NCBI RefSeq assembly: GCF_000346465.2
Contig: NC_034009.1
Location: 7,263,776-7,327,775 of the forward strand
Source: Prunus persica
Lineage: Eukaryota; Streptophyta; Magnoliopsida; Rosales; Rosaceae
Length of the DNA: 64,000 nucleotides
Reading direction: 5' to 3'
Shown here: positions 31,260 through 44,100 of the stretch, piece by piece
Layout of the letters: every line of letters starts with the position of its first letter
Numbering within the stretch: position 1 is the first letter of the stretch
Program-made: the position numbers and the translations under genes
The notes under the pieces: model-generated
What the model saw: the letters and a program-made list of their open reading frames with translations, nothing else
Told to the model about the DNA's origin: nothing
The model's database searches: none

Positions 31260-34200
31260 GTAATAACTTTCCAATTATTGTTTCGTTTTGAACAATGGTA
31301 ATGTCTTGGTGCTATCACCAAGATATTTGAAGATTTGATGGAATGTGGGTATTTTCTGGAGAGAACTATACTTGGGAGTCAAGATTAAATCTTTATAATA
31401 TTTAATTTAGACAGAAGACGTAACTTTTAGCCATATTGGGATTCTTGATGACTTGGTGAACAAGACATCAAGATAATTATGGCCTTGTTAAACAATTACG
31501 GTAAAGAATGAGAAAGAACTCTACAACTTGGTGAACAAGAAACTCAATCTATGAATTTCGAGGGTCTTGTGTAAAACATGAAATGTGGCTCTTTTAATAC
31601 TCATCCAATGATAAGACATGGAATGTAAATAAATCTGAAAATATATCAAGCAAGGAATTGTGGAACGAAAATAAGAAATTTCATTTTGAAGCATGTTTAC
31701 ACTGAAGCTAATTGGTAGCTGATGAGTTAACCTCTTTAGCACAGAAGAAGGAAAATCGTTGTATCTGATTCTCTAGTTTTCCTTATATCTATTTTGCCAC
31801 AAGAAGAACAAGAAGTTTACCAAACTGAGGAAAGCATTTATACGGGATCATTTAATCAAACAAAAGCTCATACAGTACAGAACAAACATGCGACTAGTTG
31901 AAGACCTTGCAGCTTTTGAAGTTGGTCAACAAGAACCTGCTGCATGTAATACAATGTTCAATTTTATCAAACAATTCGTCGAACACTTCTTGTGCATTGA
32001 GTCCTAGATTGGAATACATGATCTCTTTCACGATTTAGCAATTGAATATCTCGATCTCTCTCCTCCTTCTCTCTTGATCTCTCTCTCCAATATCTCTCAG
32101 ATCTCTCATGAATTGGAGTGTTTGATTCGAGGGCAACAAAATTGGAGAGAAAGAGGGAAAAAGTTGAATTTTTTTTTTTTTTTTGGGAATAATTTGTTTT
32201 CCTTTCTAATTTAATTACAAATCTTATTTTAGTTTGATTTTGTTTGAAATCCCTACTGAAATTTTTGTTGTCAAATATTTAAGGACACTGCTTCCCTCCT
32301 TCCAGGGAAGGGGGCATTCCTACTTCAAATCACATTTTGAAACATATACAAAAATAATTCATCAAAAACACAAAATGAAAAATCTCTACACACATGTCAA
32401 ACTATGATTGGTAGGAAAGTAGGAGTTCATACTTTAAGGAAAGCAAGCTAGTATTTTTCAATATTTAATCCAACATTTGGATTTCAAATCTCTAGATAGA
32501 TTTGAAATTTAAATTCAAATCCAAATATGTAGATCCAAGGGTGTGTCAAAATTTTTGTAAGAAGTGGGCCTAAATGAATTAGGTGTTTTAAAGTATTTTA
32601 GGTCCAATGGGGTGTTAGTTGGATTGGCCCAGGTCCTTGGTGTGCTTTCAAGTGCTCCTCGGTTCAAGCGTTTGGTATCCATGTGTTCGAGTGTTCCCCC
32701 TTCTCCATTCCTAACTTGAGTGTTCCCCCTTCTCCATTCCTAACTTTGACAACAGCAAAAAATATTTGAGGTCCTTTGGGCCTATTAATTAGTGGATTTA
32801 GATTTGGTCAACTTAATTTTTTTTAGAATATGGTCAAATACAAGAGATTTACAGTAAGAACACACCCAAAATGGAGGTTGTAACATACAACAAATCTAGA
32901 AAATTAAATCCAACAAGACAATGAGTATAAAACAAGACAAGATCAAGCCGAGCTCACTCAGAGTTGAAAGATGGATGATCAAGAAGACCCCTTGCAGCAT
33001 CAGTTCTCCAAAGAGATCGTGATAGATCAACATATTCTGCACTAACAGGGAACCAAAAACACCAAAAGTGAAAGGGTCTTACCGCTCAACATTCACCTGG
33101 CCAAAATAGGCCACATCACCTCCAGAAACCTACATGATCTCACAACACCTAGAAAATGGTAGATCCACCCATTACTAACAACTCCACCTCCATAAATAAA
33201 TAGAGCAATAATAAATCTATACTACCTCAAACCAACTCCACAAAAGGCCAAGGCATCAGATCTACAAAGACGCATATAACTTAGCCCAAGAGGCTGGACA
33301 GCAGACCCCAAGAAAATTGAATAAAAGACGAGAACCTTGCAAAAGCAAGGAAAGCAATACCCAGCAAAAAACTGGGATGAAAGCTCTCCACAACATGTCG
33401 GAAGGAGAGAAGCCTGGTTTATTAACCGAAAGAGAAAATTAGAGGTTTGGTTACAAGGGAAAATCCTTAAACGGAGAAGATTGCAGGCGGTGGTTGTGTC
33501 TGGGTTCAAATTCACCTAAAATTTGTTAGGCCAAAATACAAGGATTTCAAATGACTTCTAAAACTAGGAATTTGAGCGCATGTTATTAGTGAGATGCATA
33601 CCTCTAGCATCCTTCTCTTTCCCATCACACGTCTCTACATATCCTCCTCTCTGCGTCATTTCTCTTATCTCTTCTCTCTCCTCCATCTCAGTGGGAAAAT
33701 GGAAGGAAAATTAAAAAAGAAAATGAAATTGTATGAGTTGGTTTTTTAATTCTTTTCTTTTCATTTTTGTTTACATTTTTAAGTGATTCTTAAATATATT
33801 TTTTTCTTCATTTTCTGTAGTTTTTAGCTGATTGATTTTCTTCTTTTTTTCTAAATAATTACATTTTATTTGAAATCCTTACACACAAATTCTAACAGCA
33901 ATTTTTTTATTTATCCAAACAATGAAATTTGAAATTTGAAATTCTAGGCTTTAGAATTCATAAATTTCAAATCCTCATACTTCAATGTTGCCATGCCTGC
34001 CTTGAGTCCAGGCATACCAGGGCCGAACGTGTCAGGAAGCAGAAAGAGCCATCCTCCAACGCCATCAAACTTTATCTTATTGTTCTTAGGCACCCAAGTT
34101 GGTGTTCCTTCATAGTTTTGTGGTATAGAAAGTTTGTGGAGTTGACGCATATTTGACTCTATAATCTTTTTTATTATAGTGATTTCAAGTTGAAAACTCA

Positions 34201-34650
34201 CAATTTGCACCTTAGATATCGTTATCATTATATCCATCTCACTCTCCCCTCCCTTCTCTCATGATCTTCCGCCCACCTCTCAACTAGGAGTACGTTTGTG
34301 AAAATTATACAAAAACTAAGATTTAGAAGAAAAATGATGAACATGAAGGGCCAAGAATCAACCCAAAACCAGGATGGATGAAGAAACTGTCAATTTTTAT
34401 TATGAAACAACGCATTTTCTAATTTAGTTAGTTGTGAAAAAAGAAATAAGGAGTTATATACCCAGAAACCCAATTTATTTAAGGGAAATGATTTTCTTGC
34501 TCCTCTTTTGTTGGAAATTATATGTTCCCAATCTTCTTTTGTCCACTTACACTTCCCTTGTATATTCCCACTTCTCTTTTGTCAAATTAAGCACTATTCT
34601 CCTCTAAAATGACTAACCCATCTATGAACATTTCCCTCCATAAGCTGTTA
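31260..34650. other. Long stretch without a gene
   Basis: AT-rich. Holds a short direct repeat (GAGTGTTCCCCCTTCTCCAT twice near 32688 and 32718) and a block at about 32315-32435 that recurs at 55215-55340 (AAAATAATTCATCAAAAACA; CACACATGTCA). The less AT-rich part 32940-33520 has no credible reading frame and looks like an unassigned repeat. Confidence 0.5.
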
Positions 34651-35524
34651 CTCTTAGGGGTCGTTTGGTACGACTGACTGTCATGGACTGGACTAAATCT
34701 TGAGACTGTCTTGGATTATGACAGGACCCGCCCCGAAATTTCCCGGAAACCAAAGCAGACCCCGTCTTTATTCCGACATCATCCCGATGCCGGACCCACT
34801 TACTAAAAATCGAGACTCTCTACTAAAAATTTGGCAGAGTCTCCCCTGTAAATTAAGCAAACCCAACAAAAAAATTTCAACCTGCAACATACATAAATTA
34901 ATCCCAACCAGCAGTATACTTTCATAATACAACAAAACACACTATAAATGGCCTCCGGCCTCACAGGTAAAATCTACCATGGGTGATAACAGAGCATCTA
35001 CTGAATTTAATTTACAAGAACAGTTGAGTATAAGAAATTACTCAAATCCTAACTAGGAAAGTTCATAGTTCAGCTTCATACACCACTTGCACGCTTCCTG
35101 GAGCCACTACTGGCTGAGGGGGCGCAAAACAGAAAACATGTGAGTAGACAAAAATAAGATTTGGAGTTAAACAATAAAGTAACCCCACCGTATAAAAGTA
35201 ATGCTCAAGACATGCAGATTCACAATTCATAATTTAATTACTCAAAATATATTCCATTAAAACTCTTTAAAATACACAAATCACTTCATCCATAAACCCC
35301 ATTCTTACAATCTTGCTGTCCTGCCAAACCACTGATAAACTCTAATTTCTTCACTCTCCAACTATAAATATACATATATATATACAATATACTCATTACA
35401 CCACCTAGGTACCGGGGAAACAATCCAACCGGGGGATCGTTTAACTAGCCCGCAGGATTTCCAAGTGCTATCATGCGTCTAAGGATGAGCGGTCCAACCG
35501 GGGGACGAAACTCCATAGCTCACA

Positions 35525-35765
35525 CACCGGAACATCCAAAGCCATGTGTAGCTCCAATACGAAGTCCTACGCGCGCAGACTGGATCATCACACACCGGAA
35601 CATCCAATGCCATGAGTGATGATCCCAAACAATATACAGAGTCCTTCCATACGCCGGAACATCCAACGCCGCATATGGAAAGTGTCTCACACGCCAGAAC
35701 ATCAAACACCGCGTGTGAGACTGATAACCTATTCCCATGCGCCGGAACATCCAACGCCATGTGTG
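35525..35765 (-). repeat. Hairpin-bearing repeats in copy B
   Basis: Five units with the core CGCCGGAACATCCAACGCC (small changes) are each set between arms such as CCATACG and CATATGG, or CACACG and CGTGTG. They correspond to the hairpin core of the 95-bp repeat in copy A but the spacing varies. Confidence 0.8.
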
Positions 35766-35884
35766 GGAAGTCCAATAACTGGGGAAGGCACTTACATAGT
35801 GTAATCATACAACTTCTCTCAACAACCCCTCATATTCAAGTTCTTCCACAACTCACCTTCACAACCCAAGTATCTCACTTATAG

Positions 35885-35915
<31 letters not shown>

Positions 35916-36719
35916 CTTCCCCAAAATCCATATAAAATATACTCTCGATACCCAAATATGCCAAGCCCACAATATATTGCCAAAGCGCTATACAAGCATC
36001 AAATTCAACTCATGAATATAATATATTCAATAAACCATTAAAAACATTATGCATAAATCTTTCATCAATAAAAGCATGCATATGATTGAAAACAAAGTCC
36101 ACTCACAAATATTCTCACGCTGCCTGACCACGAGAGGGTCCTGCCTGTTGAGTACGTGCAGTCGGGGCACCTATTTCGAGATACGAACCCTTAATTAATA
36201 TCAAATTACTTCGAAGCGAAAATCACAATTTAAATACTTAAATTCCCAAATTTCCAATACGTGTACGTTGAAGGAGGTATCCTAAGGTGCGCTTACAGGT
36301 TTAAGAATCGCTCATGATTGTACGGTTATCGCTAACACACAAAGTTTGCATTATTGAATCGGAACATCCGGGGCTCCGATTCATGATCCATGAAATCTCA
36401 CACGGTCCTAAGAATACCTAGAACAACATATTTTAATTGGGAAAAGATCTAACGGTCAGAACCTATTGAACCCAGATAACGCACAATATGCGAAAATCCG
36501 TTCGATAGTCAAACGACGTCCAAATTGAGATCCGCGAAATCATATGCACTCGTGACAACCTAAGGATCTGATCGGGTTAAATTACAACTTCACCACCCTA
36601 GCCCACGCGACTCCACTCGCGCCTGCAGCGCGTGGGTGTGTAGAGTAAATTTCGGTAACGGAAAAACCCCACACCTGAGCTCACCCTTCCTATCCTAGCT
36701 TCTACTCAAGGTCAGGATC

Positions 36720-37632
36720 AAGGTCTAAAATATCGATGATATTGGAAATATCGGTAGTCCAAAAATATGGAAATTTCGATGGAAATATAGGGATATTATC
36801 GATATCGATAAAAATTGAATAAAAACCACAGAAATTGTAAGAAAAACTTGGAAATTTTTATTGAAACTTTGGAGAATGTCTATTTAGTCAATTATCTTTG
36901 AGTTTATCACAAACAATTAGAAGGAAATGCATTGCATGATGGATTTAACTAATTTAAGTTGATTATACAACAAGCGGGCAAACACTATGAGTGTAAAAAA
37001 TATGTAATAATTAATGAAAAAAGATTAAATACACCGTAATCATTCATATATAATGATTTACTATAATATTTTACAATTTATACATTGCATGGTAAGATAC
37101 ATGAATGACTTAGTACCACATAGAGTTCCTACGAGGTTCAAATTTTTCACTATCTTCATCATCTCTGTGTGTAGAGTAAGTGTATTGTGAAGAGTAGTCA
37201 TCAAATGATAAATCCCCAAAATAGTTTTGCATGTAATTGTTAACATACCACCCATATAAATATAAATATTTTAGCATATTATCACAAAAACATAAGTGAT
37301 ATGGTGTTTAAGGTGTTGGAGGAGGAAAATGGGAGGGGTTCATATCCCCTTTGTGCTTTTTTCTCCCCTTTTTCCCTTTTTTTTTTAAACTTTTTTTTTC
37401 CTTCACATCGATATTTTTGATATTTTCGATATTTTAGCGATATTACACCGATATTTTGACAAAATATTGCTGAAATGTAAGTGAAATTATCGACATCGAT
37501 ATTTTTCGATATTATCATCGATATTGTTGATATTTATACGATATGTACATGGATATGTTCCGAAATATCCGTGATTCAAAAAAATTGAAATATCCTCGAT
37601 ATTTCCTCAATATTATCGATATTTCAGACTAT
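36720..37632. mobile_element. Non-autonomous MULE-like element, 913 bp
   Basis: Ends AAGGTCTAAAATATCGATGA and, inverted, ATAGTCTGAAATATCGATAA form a terminal inverted repeat that goes on for about 35 bp. A 10-bp duplication GGTCAGGATC (36710-36719 and 37633-37642) flanks it, the size made by Mutator transposases. Both ends are full of ATATCGATAT words; there is no coding capacity. Confidence 0.85.
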
Positions 37633-39737
37633 GGTCAGGATCACTTCATTCAACTACAGGGATGTCCAATTTGGACGGCAATTGGCCGGAATTTCACTTT
37701 GAAATCCGGCCAAAACCTAGGTTTACAAAATCGGTTTCTACACCTCAAATCGATCCAAACCTATCCCAAAAAAACTAGAGCTTAGAAAATGGATGAGAAA
37801 CCTCACCTTATTCACCGGGTTTGGGCGGCGTAGACGGCGGTGCCACGACGGCGATTCACCGATTCAAACCAGTCGAGATCGTCGGCGATTCTTGAGTTTT
37901 TCGACTGGGAAACTGGGCGATTCTGATTCGGGGCTTCACGACGAGTCGAACGGGACCGGTCTCAAGGGCTGGGGTGGTCGGATGTGGCTGCGGTGCGGTG
38001 GTTTCCGTCTCGGTGAACAGTAACGAGGAGGGGGAGGTTGCGTGCACAGAGAGAGAGAGAATCGGGAGAAAGATAGAGAGTGAGGTAAAAGTGAAAAAAA
38101 TCAAAATTCTACTCTAACTCTCTTCGAAATAATTACAAGTTTGCCATTGGATTATTTTTTAGCGCCAAATCTTCGTTACAACTCCGATTCAAGCCTACCG
38201 CATGTCTACGAATTCGTCTTAGTACTACCTACCCAAAAATATCAATCGTGGACCCAAAATCCTTCCGGATAAGAAAATGACCAATTTACCCCTACCCCAA
38301 GGGTAAATTCGTAAGTCCACTTTAAATAAATTAAAATAGAAATTAAATTTGGAGTCGGGGTGTTACAGATTAGCTCGGATTGGGCTAAGCTAGATTAAGT
38401 AATGACCTACGTTTGGTGCTGCGTCAGACTAAGAAGCTGAATTATAAAAATAGTGAAGACCTATGTTTGGTGCTGTAAAGAAACCCAATTCAAATATTTA
38501 TAACAATATAATATATGGCCAAAAACAAAAAAACAAAAAAGAAGATTTAAAACAATAATAAAAATAATAATAATAAATTTCCATGTTTTTTTTTATGGAC
38601 AATAAAATTATGATATTTATTTTTTTGGCTTCTCAACATTAATCTTAGTTGGTTGAAACATTGTTAAAGGAGCTAAGCTCACTCTATATAATTTTACGTT
38701 TTTCAGGGACCAAGTAAAACAATAATTTAAAAAAAAAATTGTATATTTGACTTTAGACTTTAAACTGAAAAATATAATTTGACAAGGTTAAAATCCTTGC
38801 GATAAAGAAAGCATCACATCATGAATTATTAGACTTGTTTCAATACCAAAAAAATATCACACATTTGTAAATTATTATATTTTGATTTTCCAAATTCAAT
38901 ATCAAAATAATTATTGCAATATTTAAATTTAATTAAGGAATTTTATGAATAAATAAAAAAATGCTGCAAAAACCAAAAAAAAAAAAAACTATTCAAAGAT
39001 CTAAAACAATAATTAAAAAAAACAAATAAAATTCGGATAATTTTGAAAGGGAGGCGTCAGACTCACGTGTTCTATTTAGCGAGCATACTATTTAGCGAAC
39101 CACTTTTCAAGCTCAAGGCGTTTATTTCACTATTGGACTATATAATCTCATTTAAGTTAATCTCGTCACTTACCAAACATGGGTTTTTAGTGTTATTTAA
39201 CCCAGTCTAGTTTAGTGAGGCGTACCAAAATGACCTTATGGGATACAGAGGACCACTGAAGTGAAAAATTTAGTTGGAGGGCCAAAATGGAACTTGAACA
39301 TAAGTTCAAGGACCATTTCTATCAAAAGCCCCTTTTTCTTATACAAGAAATATTGGGGGAGAGGGGATTCTGATGTGAAGCATCCCAATCTGCTAAATCA
39401 ATTGATTATCTTATCCTCGAAAAGTCAACTGTTGCGGCCAAAATAAGGAAGCCAAAGAGATCAGTCAAGCCTCCTAATTACCTCAAAGTTTATTGCCCTA
39501 AATAAATTAGGAGATTTCGTTTTCTCTATTGATGATTTAATTCCTTTTATATTTTCCTTATGTTTTGTTTTGCCTGCTTGTACTAGAATTATGTTTTTCA
39601 CTCCTTGTGTTTTGGGTTTTTTTTATTTTGCTAGGAGGTAGTTGTTATTTAAATCTACAAGATTTAAATATTGTTAGTGTTCGTTATATATTTCTGGGGT
39701 TGGTGCAGTTTCATTGGAGGTTTGTGTTTGAGATACC

Positions 39738-39812
39738 TTCTCCCCATCAAATTCGAACATAAGACCTCGAGCAGAGTTACTGCTCTTAATACCACTACAA
39801 ACCCCTTGCTAT
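39738..39812 (-). mobile_element. tRNA-derived SINE-like relic
   Basis: On the minus strand: GTAGTGGTATTAAGAGCAGT (A box) then CGAGGTCTTATGTTCGAATT (B box), the same module as at 52246. It has no clear tail or target duplication. Confidence 0.5.
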
Positions 39813-40295
39813 TCCTAGTAAGTAAACATAAATCTCTATATCTATAAGAATAAATACCTTGTCATACCAAAAAAAAATTTATAAATCAATAATGCCTTCA
39901 ACAACTTCCTCAGTTCTCTCTCTCTCTTTCCTCAATTAAATAGTATTGTATTTTCTGTAACCGAAAAAATTATTGAATTTTCATATCTATCATAAATTAG
40001 TGAAAATAAAAAACCTTTGTAAACATAAAAACACTACAGCAGACAAACACTGTCCGAGTCACGAAGTCGTTAACCGTTACGAAGTGGCCTTTCTGTTTAG
40101 TTTTTCCCTCCAAATTTTAACACCTACTCTTTTCCTATCCACATCACACAAAGTGGTTAGCAAACATTCCCAATTCTGTTACCACAGATCAAGAAGGAGA
40201 AGGAGCTGGAGAGTAGGAAAATCTTTTAAAAAGTTTCACAAAAACCCATCTGGGAAATTTTCCAGGAAAGTGAAACAGAGAGAAAATCCGGGAAA

Positions 40296-40757
40296 ATGCC
40301 AAGGCAAGCCGAGGAGCCAAAAGACCACCCTTCGATTTCATCTCAAGACGAAGAAGAAGAAGAAAAATTTCTTTCAGAGTTTGGGAAAGAGTGGATAAAG
40401 ATTGGAGATGAGTATTTCCCAAACCCTGTAGCAATGCCCCCATCAGAACAATTCATCAACATGAAGGAAATTGAAACAGAGCCGTTGGTTCAATCTGGAA
40501 AGAATATGCAGCGAAAAAGAAGGTTTGAAGCTGAAAAACAACAAGAAAAGGTTCCTGAATTGCCGACTAAAATTCCCAACAATGCGTTGCTCAAGAATCA
40601 TAGTCATAAGTTGAAAGACAAGTATGTGAAGCTGCAATTTATAAACAGGGGTTTTATGTCGAAAACAGAGGAGGTGGAAGAAGAAGAAGAAGAAGAAGAA
40701 AAGTTGGCATCGCCCTACAGTTTTAGAACCTCGAGGAGGTACCTTTATCGTGATTAA
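40296..40757 (+). CDS. Orphan acidic protein family, copy 4 (diverged)
   Basis: 153 residues from ATG 40296 (MPRQAEEPKDHPSISSQDEE). It keeps the family core (GKEWIKIGDEYFPNPV, then EIETEPLVQSGK, PNNALLKNHSHKLKDKYVKL) and the tail RTSRRYLYRD, with a run of Glu before the tail. It is clearly more diverged than copies 1-3 and lacks their flanks apart from the leader (CACATCACACAAAGTGGTTA at 40140), so it may be the parent or an older duplicate. The upstream part is open in another frame, and the N terminus seen in copy 3 is shifted out of frame here, so the first ATG in the right frame is 40296. No known function. Confidence 0.65.
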   Translation: MPRQAEEPKDHPSISSQDEEEEEKFLSEFGKEWIKIGDEYFPNPVAMPPSEQFINMKEIETEPLVQSGKNMQRKRRFEAEKQQEKVPELPTKIPNNALLKNHSHKLKDKYVKLQFINRGFMSKTEEVEEEEEEEEKLASPYSFRTSRRYLYRD

Positions 40758-41177
40758 GGATTTAGACCAGCTTCTTTGTTTTTCATCTCAGAAATTTTAG
40801 TTCTTTGACCAAAACTGTACAAATTCAGAACTGTTCTGGAATTTGAAGATCAACTTGGAGTGCAAATTTTGTTCTTGTTCTCGATTCGGGTGCGCCGTTG
40901 TGTTCTCTTTTTCCTCTCTATTCAGAGCTGAGGCAATTGGAGTTCTTAGGCTATAGTAGAATCTGGGTTTAGGCTGCATCAAGAATTTAACAGAATTGTG
41001 GTATTTGAATTACCCCAAAAAATGGAAAAAATTACAAGGAAGAAGCCAACTTTATTATTTATTATTTATTATTTATTTTGCGTTTTACACAGTCAACTGG
41101 ATCTCTCTTTTGTCACAAGTAATTAAACCTAAAATCATAATGCAGAAAATAAATAAATAAAAACAAGGGTCTAATAC

Positions 41178-44100
41178 TTATAAGTAGTCCTCCAAATCAA
41201 TATCTACTGGAACATCATATCCAAAAACCATGGAGTAATCATCCAACTCATCTGATGAAAACTTAGGGATCCAGCTTTTTGCAACCTCTGAGTTATGGCC
41301 ATGGGTTAGAAGCTCCAACACCTAAGCCAAAAAGAAAAACAGATCTGTATATATATATATATATATATATAAGAAATCAAAGTTTCAATTCATGATGAGA
41401 TGAATTTATTGTGTCCAGCATAATGCATGGTGAATCAGTGCTGTACCTCACTCATTGGCGGACGCCATACCGAGGATTGTCTCACGCAACATGAAGCTGT
41501 AAGCACTACTCTCTGTAGTTGTTCTGCATCATATTTTCCTTCCAGTTTTGGATCTGCTAGTTTTTCTATGTCCCCTGATTCCATAAGAGGCTTTGCCTAC
41601 ATACAAATATGTATATGGTAAAATGAGGAATTTGCAGTTTGCATGATCCAATATCACGAAGAGAGGCATGCTTGGATTCTTAAGTCTTATTTTGTCCATT
41701 TTCTGCTTCTAGCAAGTCAGTCTTTCATTTTACCCCCTTTTTTTTCAAGTTTCATTTCAATCTATCATAAGAAATAAGAACATGGCTTCTGTAGCAGAAT
41801 ATCTAGATTGGGTGCATCTTTGATTTTCCAAGTTTTGTTTTCCTACAGCTTCTCAATACTTAGAGAAAGATGAAGAGATTTACTGATTGTATAGGTGTAT
41901 GTGTCTGTGTACATGCGTTTCGTTTAGTTTAGAAATTCCTTACCCAGAGGAGAAGGTTTTGCTTTGATGAATCCACAGGCTTTCTTCCAGTTACAATTTC
42001 CAGAAGAAGAACCCCAAATGCAAAAACATCTATTTTTTCATCCACAATTCCATGCATGAAGTACTCTGGTGCTAAGTATCCAAATGTACCCTCAATTGGA
42101 ATCACAGCATGGTGAGTCCATTTGTTAGGAAGCCACTTTGCTAGTCCAAAGTCTGTAATCTACACAGAGATAAAATTACATCTGAATTTAGATGGATCGA
42201 TAAAGCTATCAAGCTCATTGTACTGAAGTAAGTTGTTTGCTTCTTCACCTGTGGTTCGTAATCTGGTCCTAGAAGGACATTTGAGGCTTTTATGTCTCTA
42301 TGTATTATTCGGTGCTTGCAACATTTATGTAGATAATTCAGACCCCTTGCAACTCCAATGGCAATCTTGTATCTGATCGGCCACGAAAGTGACTCGCAAG
42401 ATCTCCCTGAAGAAATATTGTTTGAGAGGGTCTCAAGTAATCAGCAAGTTGTTCGTATCAGGCATACTTAATGTGTACAATTGAACAGGTCATGAATATT
42501 ATTGGTGAAAGTTGAGAAACTCAGCTTGTTGATTGCAAAATTAAGTGAACTTGCTCTAATTAATTAGTCTTAATGACAAATCGACTTTTACTTTCAATGG
42601 TATGTCCCTTTTCTTCCCCTCCAGATACAACATATTTCGATTTTTTTTTTTTCCAAAGTCTTCATACAATGTCTAGAGATATATATGCATGTGAATCCTA
42701 CTGAAATTGAGGCAGTGTATTGTTCTTACCATGCAGAGCAGATGACAAATTTCCATTTTGAGAGAAATCGAAAATCAAGTAGAGTCCATTTTCAATGCAG
42801 CAACCGACTAAGTTAGCTGTATTAGGATGACAGACGTGTAAAATTACACCCAATTCCATGAGGAACTCTTTTTCCTTGTTAGCATCCTTGCTGTCCTTGG
42901 CCAACATCTTAACCGCAATGGTTCGTCCATCAGAAAGGTCACCCTTATACACTTCTGAATATCCACCTCGACCTACTATATTATCTGAAACTCAGAAGAA
43001 CCAAATGACATGAGAATTTCAAATAAGCAAAAACCAACAGCACTACGAGGTTCACGAAATACCACAATTTTAAAAAATTTATCAGAAATGTTCAATATTA
43101 TTGTGACAACTAATTGTACAGTCACTTTTACCTGGGTGGAAGCTATTTGTAGCAGCCGTGATCTCCCCGTAGCTGAAGCACTTCAACAAAGGTAACCGCT
43201 TTTCGTTGTTGGATAAACTGCCAGTTCTTTTTCTGAATGGTGAACCTAAAAAAGAAGTAATAATTCTGCAAGGTGACAGTCCTCGCTTCCTTATTTTTAT
43301 TTGGCTCTTGAACATGGGAGGAGCCAGAGAAGGGGACTCTGTGAGGGCAGAGTCCCCAGCCAGAGAAGGGGACTCTGTGAGGACAGAGTCCCCATAGCTG
43401 CCGCTATAATCTTCTGTGCTCTGAGATTCTGCTTCAAATTCACCTAGAACAGTTCTTGGTGAAGGATTTGTACTCCTTGTTTCTTGGACAGTTTGCTTTT
43501 TAGAAGAGGATGTAGTTCTGCCACTATGAATTGGACTTGGTTGATGGTTTTCTGTTATTAGGGACAGATTAGAATACAGTCCACGAAAATAATTCTTATA
43601 CTATTCGAAAAAAGCTTTCGAAAAAAGTTACCTTTTGAGTCTGTAGAATGTGAATCTGAATTTTCTTGAGGTTGCTTAGACTTCCCAAATAAAACCAGTG
43701 AGCAGCTATCTGGGGCATGCTTGAAGCAATATTTTGTAATGGATGGAGTTCTAATTCAGTGAGGGGAAAATATCAGTCATGAGAGATCATATTGAAAAAA
43801 CATTGAAACTTTTAAGAATAAGCTTGTTTCCACCTAATTGATTGGTTTCTTGAGCCACAAAGAAGAAGATAGTCTGCTGACATTGATTTTGTTTCCACAA
43901 TTAGACCTTTTCCAATGCTGGAGCTAAAAACTACTTTAGCTTCCAAATTAACCTGAAAATTAATTGTATTTACAGATTAGTCTTTGAAAATTAATGGTTA
44001 TTTGCAGATTAGCCTTATAACTCTACTGTAGAATATACTGGCATCAGCAGGTTACTGATACTGAGCTTGTTACAATTTTCAAAAGAAGTTGATAATCTTC

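Larger units (their letters stand above)
29515..31260 (+). repeat. Duplicated unit 3 carrying orphan gene copy 3
   Basis: It shares the ATCTTGTAATG(T/G)TTGTAACC leader block, gene, CGTTGGCGTACCTTAATTTT (30916) and the TTGAATAAAAGA block with units 1 and 2. Homology fades after about 31260. Confidence 0.7.
34719..38367 (-). mobile_element. Long LTR-like element, copy B, with TSD
   Basis: On the minus strand it begins TGTAACACCCCGACTCC (at 38367) and ends GGCGGGTCCTGTCA (at 34719), with a perfect 5-bp duplication GATTA on both sides (34714-34718 and 38368-38372). TG...CA ends and a 5-bp target point to a retrotransposon LTR; no coding region is present, so it is probably solo. It contains the inserted MULE (36720-37632); without that it is about 2.7 kb. 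It shares structure with copy A at 21759. Confidence 0.85.
34657..39235. mobile_element. MITE with TTA target, enlarged by nested insertions
   Basis: Left end GGGGTCGTTTGGTACGACTG and the inverse of the right end GGTCATTTTGGTACGCCTCA form terminal inverted repeats, flanked by TTA (34654-34656 and 39236-39238), fitting a Harbinger-type MITE. The insert at 34719-38367 lies inside it. The remaining 920 bp or so is AT-rich and non-coding. Confidence 0.6.
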
